Positions 58,763 through 64,000 of a DNA stretch of 64,000 bases are shown one piece after another; positions within the stretch are counted from its first letter, which is position 1; every line of letters begins with the position of its first letter. A model generated the notes under the pieces. The model saw nothing but the letters and a program-made list of their open reading frames with translations, ran no database searches and was not told the origin of the DNA. Origin of the DNA: Pseudoduganella rivuli (GTDB taxonomy: Bacteria > Pseudomonadota > Gammaproteobacteria > Burkholderiales > Burkholderiaceae_D). Made by a program: the position numbers and the translations under genes. The stretch covers positions 62,001 to 126,000 of the forward strand of contig NZ_WKJJ01000015.1 in NCBI RefSeq assembly GCF_009674485.1. The letters run 5' to 3'.

Positions 58763-60289
58763 ATGGCGCTCGCCACCAAATGCCCCCATTGCAATACGAC
58801 GTTCAGGGTCGCGCACGACCAGTTGAAGTTGCGCGGGGGCATAGTCCGCTGCGGCGCCTGTAACGAAGTCTTTGACGGCAATGCCGCGCTGGTCGATCCG
58901 GCGCCGCGCACGCCCGTCATCATCGATCTCCCCGACCCGGTTCACGATACGGCGCCCGCTGCCGTCGCCGCGCCTGCACCGTCTGACGCCGCGCCGGATA
59001 CCGGTACCGCCGATGCATTGCCGCACGCCGAAGATGAAGTCGTGGCGGAAGCGGCGCCGATTGCCGAAGCTGCGCCGGAACCGGTGCACGAGCTGTTGCC
59101 AGAACCTGCGCCGGATGCGGAACCTGAACCGGCGCCGGAACTGGCCCAGGAACCCGATTTCGACCTGGACTTGAATGGCGACGAAACGCCCGCACCGGCG
59201 GCGCCGATGCCGGAACCGGCCCCGGCCGACACTGCCGAAGCGACCGCCACCCTCCCCGCGCTCGGCAAAGAACACGACGACGCGTTCGACCTCGATTTCA
59301 ATATCGACGTCGACCACCCCGCCCCCGACGAGGCGCTCCCGGTGGACGATGACGTCCCGGCGCAGCCGGATGCATCGGCCGACGTGCTGGCTGAGCCGGC
59401 GTTCGACGAGCACCGTTTTGACGGCCGCCTCGAACCCACGCTGGAGATTCCGGACGAACACCTGGCCGCGGTCGCCCTGCACGACAGTTTCGAGCTGGAC
59501 GCGTATCCGCATGCCCACGACGGCGAACTGCACAGCACTGATGAGCGTGGCCACACGCTCGATGGCGGCGTCTGGCGTAATCGGGACGACGCGCACCACC
59601 TGGGCGACGAGCCGCCGGCAACGGCCGCGCCGGACGCCCACCCGGTGCACAGCCTGGCCGGCGATGACGGCGATGACGACGATATCGTCACGCTGTCGTC
59701 CGCGGCCGCCGCCACGCTGGCGCCGGAGCCTGCCGCACCCGCCACGCCGGTTTCGGCGCGCGAGCCGGAAGAGCCTGGATTCGTCAAGCGCTCCCGCCGC
59801 AAGGAACAGTGGGGCAAGGCGTCGCGTATCGCCATGGCGTGCGCGCTGCCATTGCTGCTGGCCGGCCTGGCCTACCAGGCCGTGGCCACGTTCCGCAATC
59901 CGCTGGCCGCTGCCGTGCCGGCCCTGAAACCTGCGCTGGTCGCCGGTTGCGCGCTGATCGGATGCAAAGTGGAGCTGCCTTCGCAGCTCGATGCGCTGTC
60001 GATCGACCAGGGCGAGTTGCAAACCATGGCGGACAATATCTTCAGCTTCGCGACGTCGCTGCGCAACCAGTCCGCCACGGCGCAAAGCTGGCCGCACATC
60101 GAGCTGATCCTCAACGACAGCGCCGACAAGCCGGTGCTGCGCCGCGTCTTCGCGCCGCGCGACTATTTGCCGCCTGGCGCCGATGCCGCATCCGGGTTCC
60201 TGCCCCGCTCCGAGCAGCCGGTCAAACTGTATTTCGAACTGTCCCGCGTGAAAGCGTCGGGCTACCACATCGCAGTCTTTTACCCCTAA
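58763..60289 (+). CDS. zinc-ribbon and DUF3426 membrane protein
   Basis: 508-residue protein. It opens with an MJ0042-type zinc ribbon (C7/C10 and C30/C33: KCPHCNTTF ... VRCGACNEVF). Residues ~50-340 are a long low-complexity linker rich in Pro, Ala, Glu and Asp. A transmembrane helix (MACALPLLLAGLAYQAVATF, ~residue 357) precedes a C-terminal DUF3426 domain. The topology puts the zinc ribbon in the cytosol and DUF3426 outside. Function unknown; 6 nt after prmA, so it is probably cotranscribed with accBC-prmA. Confidence 0.87.
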   Translation: MALATKCPHCNTTFRVAHDQLKLRGGIVRCGACNEVFDGNAALVDPAPRTPVIIDLPDPVHDTAPAAVAAPAPSDAAPDTGTADALPHAEDEVVAEAAPIAEAAPEPVHELLPEPAPDAEPEPAPELAQEPDFDLDLNGDETPAPAAPMPEPAPADTAEATATLPALGKEHDDAFDLDFNIDVDHPAPDEALPVDDDVPAQPDASADVLAEPAFDEHRFDGRLEPTLEIPDEHLAAVALHDSFELDAYPHAHDGELHSTDERGHTLDGGVWRNRDDAHHLGDEPPATAAPDAHPVHSLAGDDGDDDDIVTLSSAAAATLAPEPAAPATPVSAREPEEPGFVKRSRRKEQWGKASRIAMACALPLLLAGLAYQAVATFRNPLAAAVPALKPALVAGCALIGCKVELPSQLDALSIDQGELQTMADNIFSFATSLRNQSATAQSWPHIELILNDSADKPVLRRVFAPRDYLPPGADAASGFLPRSEQPVKLYFELSRVKASGYHIAVFYP

Positions 60290-60295
60290 CTCACT

Positions 60296-61237
60296 ATGAA
60301 CCAGACTTCCCTCATCTGCGGCTCGCTCGCGATCGACTACATCATGCAGCACGAAGGCCGCTTCGGCGACACCCTGCTGGCCGACCAGCTGCACAAGGTG
60401 AACGTGTCGTTCCTGGTGCCGACCATGCGTACCGAATACGGCGGCTGCGCCGGCAATATCGCCTACAACCTGAAATTGCTGGGCGGCGAAGGCCGCATCG
60501 TCGGCGTCATGGGCCAGGACAGCGGCCCTTACCTGGCGCGCCTGCAAAAGCTGGATATCTCGACCCACAATATCCTGATCAAGGGCGATGCGTACACGGC
60601 GCAATGCTTCGTCACGGCCGACATTGAAAACAACCAGATCAATGCCTTCCACCCGGGCGCCATGTCGTTTGCCCATGAAAATCCGGTCGCCAATGCGGGC
60701 CCGGCGAAAGTCGCGATCATCTCGCCGGACGGCCACCTGGGCATGCTGAAACACGCGGCCGACCTGGCTGACCTGAAAATCCCGTTCATGTTCGATCCGG
60801 GCCAGCAAATGCCGATGTTCAATGGCGAACAGTTGATCGACTTTATCAACAAAGCCACCTACGTCACCTGCAACGATTATGAAATCGAATTGCTGATGTC
60901 GAAGACCGGCCTGTCGCTGCCGGAAATCGCGTCGCGCCTGGAAGCGCTGATCGTCACGCGTGGCGACAAGGGTTCGGAAATCTATACCGACGGCAAGCGC
61001 ATCGATATTCCGGCGGTGGAAGCGGAAGCCGTGCTGGATCCGACCGGCTGCGGCGACGCGTACCGCGCCGGCCTGCTGTACGGCATCACGCACGACCTGG
61101 GCTGGGAAACCACCGGCCGCCTGGCCAGCCTGCTGGGCGCCATCAAGATCGCCCACAAGGGCGGCCAGAACCATGTGCTGACCAAGGAACAGATCGGCGC
61201 GCGCTTTGAAGCGGCATTCGGCTTCAAATACGAATAA
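60296..61237 (+). CDS. PfkB-family carbohydrate kinase (adenosine kinase-like)
   Basis: 313-residue ribokinase-family kinase. N-terminal CGSLAIDYIM, the Gly pair region TEYGGCAGNIAYNLKLLGG and the catalytic loop LDPTGCGDAYRAGL with D254. The overall pattern fits the adenosine-kinase/sugar-kinase subgroup; the substrate (nucleoside or sugar) is not determined. 6 nt after the DUF3426 gene and followed by an intrinsic terminator, so it ends this operon. Confidence 0.9.
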   Translation: MNQTSLICGSLAIDYIMQHEGRFGDTLLADQLHKVNVSFLVPTMRTEYGGCAGNIAYNLKLLGGEGRIVGVMGQDSGPYLARLQKLDISTHNILIKGDAYTAQCFVTADIENNQINAFHPGAMSFAHENPVANAGPAKVAIISPDGHLGMLKHAADLADLKIPFMFDPGQQMPMFNGEQLIDFINKATYVTCNDYEIELLMSKTGLSLPEIASRLEALIVTRGDKGSEIYTDGKRIDIPAVEAEAVLDPTGCGDAYRAGLLYGITHDLGWETTGRLASLLGAIKIAHKGGQNHVLTKEQIGARFEAAFGFKYE

Positions 61238-61256
61238 GCGGCGGCGCTGAAACGGC

Positions 61257-61284
61257 AAGGGCAGCTTTCGCTGCCCTTTTCTTT
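61257..61284 (+). terminator. intrinsic terminator after the PfkB-family gene
   Basis: AAGGGCAGC (61257-61265), loop TTTC, GCTGCCCTT (61270-61278), then TTCTTTTT. A 9-bp stem 19 nt after the stop codon. Confidence 0.88.
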
Positions 61285-61300
61285 TTACCGTACCGTGTTT

Positions 61301-61828
61301 TTAGTGGCTGAACAGGATGGCCAGCACTTGCTGCGCAATCTGCAGCAGGATCAGCGCCACCAGCAGCGACAAGTCCAGGTTGCCCACCAGCGGCACCACG
61401 CGGCGGATGGGGCGCAGCAGCGGCTCGTTTAACGCCCGGATGAAGGGCGCCAGCGGCGCGTGCGGGTTGACCCAGCTGAAGATCGCTTCGATCACCAGCA
61501 GCGCCATAAAGCCGTACAGAATCCATTCGAGGAAACGCTGCAGCGCCATCAGCAACACCACTTGCCAGGACACGCCGGCGATAAACATGACGGACGTGGC
61601 AAGAAAGACGATCAGGAACGCGCCAATCAGGCTGGCCCAGTCAAAACCGCCGACGCCGGGAACGAGCCGGCGCAGCGGCCGGACCAGCCAATCCGATAAT
61701 TGAAATGTGAATTGCGCCACGGAGGATGGCGGACGGACGCGAATGGCTTGCATCCAGAAACGCAGTAACAGCACCGCCCCCAATAAACCGGCGATGGTGT
61801 TAACAATCAGCATGACGATACTCAGCAC
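61301..61828 (-). CDS. YggT family membrane protein
   Basis: 175-residue protein with two YggT repeats. Each shows a hydrophobic helix and an RP(L/I)RR(L/V)VP motif (WLVRPLRRLVPGVGG, then LLRPIRRVVPLVGN). Several transmembrane helices. GTG 61828 is chosen because GGAGGG (61839-61834) lies 5 nt upstream; ATG 61813 has no ribosome site. YggT proteins are implicated in cation handling or cell-division/shape roles; function here unknown. Confidence 0.88.
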   Translation of the reverse strand: MLSIVMLIVNTIAGLLGAVLLLRFWMQAIRVRPPSSVAQFTFQLSDWLVRPLRRLVPGVGGFDWASLIGAFLIVFLATSVMFIAGVSWQVVLLMALQRFLEWILYGFMALLVIEAIFSWVNPHAPLAPFIRALNEPLLRPIRRVVPLVGNLDLSLLVALILLQIAQQVLAILFSH

Positions 61829-61917
61829 AAAGTCCCTCCGATAATTAAAAAAGCCGCCGTGCGATTCTCTCACACAGCGGCCTTTGCCCATAGGGGAATC
61901 GGGTCCCCCTAATTAAA

Positions 61918-62892
61918 TCAGGATGGGCGGGTGCTGGTCGGGAACGGCCAGGCGGCGGCCGGCGTCAGCACGGTTTTAGCGGCAGGAGCCGGTGCAGCAA
62001 CAGCAGCTGGTTTCGCTTCTACTTTAGGCGCCTCAACTTTCGGAGCGGCGGCTTTTTTAGGGGCAGCTTTTTTAGCGGCTGGTTTGGCAGCGGCTGGTGC
62101 TGGTGCGGCGGCCGGTGCTGCAGCCGGTTTAGCCGCGGCTTTTTTTGCTGCTGGCTTCGCTACTGCTTTCTTGGCAGCGGGCTTGGCGGCAGGTTTAGCA
62201 GCGGCGGCTGGCTTGGCAGCGGCGGGTTTAGCGGCCGGTTTCGCGGCAGCTTTTTTAGCGGCAGGCTTGGCGGCTGGTTTCGCAGCGGCTTTCTTTGCAG
62301 CCGGTTTAGCGGCTGGTTTAGCAGCAGCTTTCTTGGCAGCTGGTTTAGCGGCTGGTTTGGCGGCAGCTTTTTTAGCAGCTGGTTTGGCGGCCGGCTTAGC
62401 AGCGGCTTTCTTGGCAGCCGGTTTGGCGGCTGGTTTAGCAGCGGCTTTCTTGGCAGCTGGTTTGGCTGCCGGTTTAGCGGCGGCTTTCTTGGCGGCTGGT
62501 TTGGCTGCCGGTTTAGCAGCGGCTTTCTTGGCAGCTGGTTTCGCTGCCGGCTTAGCAGCGGCTTTCTTCGCTGCTGGTTTTGCTGCCGGTTTAGCAGCGG
62601 CTTTCTTCGCTGCTGGTTTTGCTGCCGGCTTAGCGGCGGCTTTCTTCGCTGCTGGCTTGGCGGCTGGTTTTGCTGCTGCTTTCTTCGCTGCCGGCTTGGC
62701 GGCTGGCTTTGCTGCAGCGGCTTTCTTCGCTGCAGGTTTCGCTGCCGGTTTCGCGGCGGCTTTGGCGGCCGGTTTCGCAGCTGGTTTAGCGGCGGCGGCT
62801 TTCTTTGCTACTGGTTTGGTTGCGGTTGCTGCTTTCTTGGCAGCTGGAGCAGCTTTGTCTGCTGCTGGTTTCTTTGCTTTTGCTGTAGCCAT
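61918..62892 (-). CDS. histone H1-like Lys/Ala/Pro repeat protein
   Basis: 324-residue basic protein built almost only of Lys, Ala and Pro, like bacterial histone H1-like / AlgP-type proteins that bind DNA. About a dozen tandem copies of a 13-residue unit KPAAKPAAKKAAA fill the centre; the C-terminus is different (APKVEAPKVEAKPAA ... WPFPTSTRPS). An AAGGAGAGA ribosome site precedes ATG 62892. The long leader carries two hairpins. Repeat number may vary between strains. Synonymous codon variation among units suggests selection on the protein rather than recent DNA duplication. Confidence 0.88.
   Translation of the reverse strand: MATAKAKKPAADKAAPAAKKAATATKPVAKKAAAAKPAAKPAAKAAAKPAAKPAAKKAAAAKPAAKPAAKKAAAKPAAKPAAKKAAAKPAAKPAAKKAAAKPAAKPAAKKAAAKPAAKPAAKKAAAKPAAKPAAKKAAAKPAAKPAAKKAAAKPAAKPAAKKAAAKPAAKPAAKKAAAKPAAKPAAKKAAAKPAAKPAAKKAAAKPAAKPAAKKAAAKPAAKPAAAKPAAAAKPAAKPAAKKAVAKPAAKKAAAKPAAAPAAAPAPAAAKPAAKKAAPKKAAAPKVEAPKVEAKPAAVAAPAPAAKTVLTPAAAWPFPTSTRPS
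62240..62720 (-). repeat. ~39-bp tandem coding repeat array in the H1-like gene
   Basis: About twelve consecutive 39-bp units encode KPAAKPAAKKAAA. Units differ at third positions (e.g. CTTTCTT vs CTTTTTT for the Lys pair), so the array is old at the DNA level but still prone to slippage. Unit boundaries are approximate. Confidence 0.85.
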
Positions 62893-62968
62893 TTTGGTCT
62901 CTCCTTCATCTAGAGATGAGAATTACGCACAAGATTTAAACCCGTCCGGCACACACGCCGGGCGAATT

Positions 62969-63005
62969 ATTCATCGGCACAAACGCTGCGTTTGCGCTAA
63001 TGAAT
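62969..63005. promoter_or_regulatory. 37-bp imperfect palindrome upstream of the H1-like gene
   Basis: The arm 62969-62986 pairs with 62988-63005 at 15 of 18 positions around a single central T; core CAAACGC-T-GCGTTTG. A second small hairpin (CCGGC...GCCGG, about 62946-62960) lies nearer the gene. The pair is ~80-110 nt before the ATG: an mRNA leader structure or a regulator-binding dyad. Confidence 0.55.
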
Positions 63006-63189
63006 TCGGCATCAGCTGAACTGCTGCAACTCCTCACGTTTGCAGCGCTTCAGCCATCGAGGCCGCCGTTCGCAATGTGCTGTCGGCGACCTGCTAAATC
63101 TTGTTCTTCGATTGCGTGAAATGCGGGCGTGTGCTCAGCTCCTGAATTTCACTTCATCCGACTTCACGGTTTTCCCTGTTTTACTTTTC

Positions 63190-63233
63190 AAAGAAAAAAC
63201 CGCCCGGGCCTGATTCTATTCAGGCGAGGCGGT
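63190..63233 (-). terminator. intrinsic terminator on the minus strand in a gene-free region
   Basis: On the minus strand ACCGCC (63233-63228) pairs with GGCGGT (63204-63199) and inner GCCTGA with TCAGGC (63225-63220 / 63213-63208), followed by TTTTTT. It is ~300 nt upstream of the H1-like gene and ~500 nt past the separate nrdB terminator, so it implies another transcript. Confidence 0.75.
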
Positions 63234-63319
63234 CAGGTAAAAACGTCGTGGTCTTGTGCATACTTGTGCGTGCTCTGTATCCCATATTGTTGATCGTTTT
63301 GCGGGTACATCTGGTTCAA
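63233..63319 (-). CDS. possible micro-ORF (28 residues) or part of a small RNA
   Basis: A TTG (63319-63317) 4 nt after AGAAGG opens a 28-codon frame (MNQMYPQNDQQYGI...DHDVFT) ending TGA 63235-63233; an internal ATG is at 63310. Upstream are two candidate promoters and directly downstream a terminator, so a defined short transcript is plausible whether or not this is translated. No family recognised. Composition is hydrophilic and Gln/Asp/Tyr-rich. Confidence 0.3.
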   Translation of the reverse strand: MNQMYPQNDQQYGIQSTHKYAQDHDVFT

Positions 63320-63357
63320 AAAACCTTCTGTGATAATTCACGCAAATTCAAGTTCGT

Positions 63358-63387
63358 AAAGTACACGAAAACCTTATTAAAGCGCAA
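63358..63387 (-). promoter_or_regulatory. candidate promoter P2 of a short minus-strand unit
   Basis: Minus-strand TTGCGC (63387-63382), 18-bp spacer, TACTTT (63363-63358). Would start transcription near 63350, giving a ~160-nt RNA ending at the 63190-63233 terminator. Confidence 0.35.
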
Positions 63388-63419
63388 CCTGCACGATACG
63401 ATTTCGCATGCTTTTTTTA

Positions 63420-63448
63420 GGTATAAGCGCTGTAACGCACGATAGCAA
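63420..63448 (-). promoter_or_regulatory. candidate promoter P1 of a short minus-strand unit
   Basis: Minus-strand TTGCTA (63448-63443), 17-bp spacer, TATACC (63425-63420). Lies in the gene-free stretch between nrdB and the H1-like gene and points to the micro-ORF and terminator at 63190-63319. Confidence 0.4.
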
Positions 63449-63720
63449 GGTAAAACAGCATCTGAATTGGAAAAAAGAAGTGGCGCCTCATCGCACTTGA
63501 ACCACTGTCCGCAGATACTCGCACCGCGCCGAATAGATCGCCGGCACCGCCGGCTGTAACGAGAAAGCCTTATGGAATAAGGCGCGCTTCAAAACTGCGG
63601 AATGCATTGCGCGTCCCGCGCAAATGAAACCCGGCACGCATTCACATGTGTAGCGCAAAGCGCCGCCGCATATCGATAGAAGCGCGGCGTCTGTTGCGCA
63701 AGTGCTGCATGCACGCAAAA
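63449..63720. other. gene-free segment
   Basis: No convincing gene. Part of an ~900-nt gap between nrdB and the H1-like gene (62893-63790). A 76-codon minus-strand frame (63488-63718) is Cys-rich and erratic in composition and has no ribosome site, so it is not called. Confidence 0.5.
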
Positions 63721-63752
63721 GAAAAAGGCCCGACGATCACTCGTCGGGCCTT
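63721..63752 (-). terminator. intrinsic terminator of nrdB
   Basis: On the minus strand AAGGCCCGACGA (63752-63741), loop GTGA, TCGTCGGGCCTT, then more T residues: a 12-bp stem ~40 nt after the nrdB stop. Confidence 0.92.
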
Positions 63753-63790
63753 GCAGGCAATGCCGGTTTGCGCCGGTTTGCGCAGGATGA

Positions 63791-64000
63791 TTAGTCCCAG
63801 TTCAGCGCGCCGCCGGTCTGGTACTCGGTCACGCGGGTCTCGAAGAAGTTACGCTCTTTCTTCAAGTCGATCATCTCGCTCATCCACGGGAATGGATTTT
63901 CCGGCTGGTCGAACAGCGTCTCCAGGCCGATCTGCGTGGCGCGGCGGTTGGCGATGAAGCGCAGGTAGCCTTTGAACATGGTGGCGTTCAGGCCCAGCAC
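63791..64000 (-). CDS. nrdB: ribonucleoside-diphosphate reductase beta subunit (C-terminal part)
   Basis: Only the last ~69 codons are in the window; the gene continues off the right edge. The visible C-terminus (FIANRRATQIGLETLF, NPFPWMSEMIDLKKERNFFE, TRVTEYQTGGALNWD) matches class Ia NrdB, including the flexible tail that docks to NrdA. The subunit holds the di-iron tyrosyl radical (residues outside the window). Stop TAA at 63793-63791, then a strong terminator. Confidence 0.93.
   Translation of the reverse strand: MLGLNATMFKGYLRFIANRRATQIGLETLFDQPENPFPWMSEMIDLKKERNFFETRVTEYQTGGALNWD

Noticed and set aside
56420..61258. Very long open frame (over 1600 codons) on the minus strand opposite accB-accC-prmA-DUF3426-PfkB
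   Set aside because: It mirrors five well-supported plus-strand genes and is rich in Arg, His and Gly as expected for the complement of GC-biased codons; no domain is recognisable.
62240..62720. Regular short repeats that might suggest a CRISPR array
   Set aside because: The period is 39 bp with no unique spacers; it is a coding tandem repeat in frame with the H1-like protein.
61931..63019. Plus-strand frame rich in Gly/Ala/Leu/Phe repeats opposite the H1-like gene
   Set aside because: It is the complement of the Lys/Ala/Pro repeats; the minus-strand frame has the ribosome site and known family composition.
63488..63718. 76-codon Cys-rich minus-strand frame near nrdB
   Set aside because: No ribosome site, irregular composition, and located downstream of the nrdB terminator without a promoter of its own that I can see.

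Overview
This 64-kb window looks like a contiguous stretch of chromosome from a GC-rich betaproteobacterium, most likely Oxalobacteraceae (Massilia / Janthinobacterium / Duganella type). This rests on gene order (phoH-ybeY-corC-lnt-glyQS-gmhB; yqgE-ruvX-pyrR-pyrB-pyrC'; accBC-prmA), strongly GC-biased third codon positions, and a pil-chp chemosensory operon. Nearly all of it is core housekeeping sequence, tightly packed, with many 1-4 nt start/stop overlaps. I see no rRNA, tRNA, CRISPR array, prophage, transposase or plasmid function.

Layout. 1-0.9 kb: a truncated HTH-like gene and a small Gln-rich protein gene, both minus strand, followed by a hairpin-forming direct repeat. 1.1-10.6 kb, plus strand: RNA maturation and envelope genes (phoH, ybeY, corC, lnt), both glycyl-tRNA synthetase subunits, gmhB, a lysophospholipid acyltransferase and a YgjP-like zinc metalloprotein. 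10.65-14.2 kb, minus: a secreted amidohydrolase with a C-terminal CIA30-like domain, followed by a DesK/DesR-like kinase and regulator, with a TGACA-rich putative operator upstream. 14.3-23.2 kb, minus: surface-glycan genes (algC-waaC-waaA, an H-NS-like gene, a WecA-like transferase, rfbBACD). 23.3-28.9 kb: apaH (plus), then minus-strand yqgE-ruvX-pyrR-pyrB-pyrC' and a second acyltransferase. 29-30.5 kb: photolyase, whose stop codon abuts that of pilL. 30.5-40.1 kb, minus: the pilGHIJL chemosensory operon for type IV pili, then a rubredoxin gene. 40.5-42.8 kb, plus: an atypical ThiD-like protein and hemL with a clear terminator. 43-45.4 kb: three genes I do not recognise. 45.4-54 kb, minus: a long head-to-tail series mpl-yqiA-ubiC-RNB nuclease-TonB-like-aroE-mtgA-small membrane protein-corA. 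54-61.2 kb, plus: a nucleotidyltransferase-like gene, a TlpA-like thioredoxin, aroQ, accB-accC-prmA, a DUF3426 zinc-ribbon protein and a PfkB-family kinase. 61.3-64 kb, minus: a YggT protein, a histone-H1-like Lys/Ala/Pro repeat protein with a hairpin leader, a possible small-RNA or micro-ORF unit, and the 3' end of nrdB with its terminator.

I did not find a convincing new defence or mobile system. The observations most worth checking are: the short minus-strand transcription unit at 63.19-63.45 kb (two candidate promoters, a 28-codon ORF and a terminator); the amidohydrolase-CIA30/two-component module with its TGACA operator; the ThiD-like protein with a roughly 60-residue acidic insert and an altered GTGC loop; the dihydroorotase homologue lacking its metal-binding His pair; and the unrecognised gene pair at 42.99-44.52 kb.
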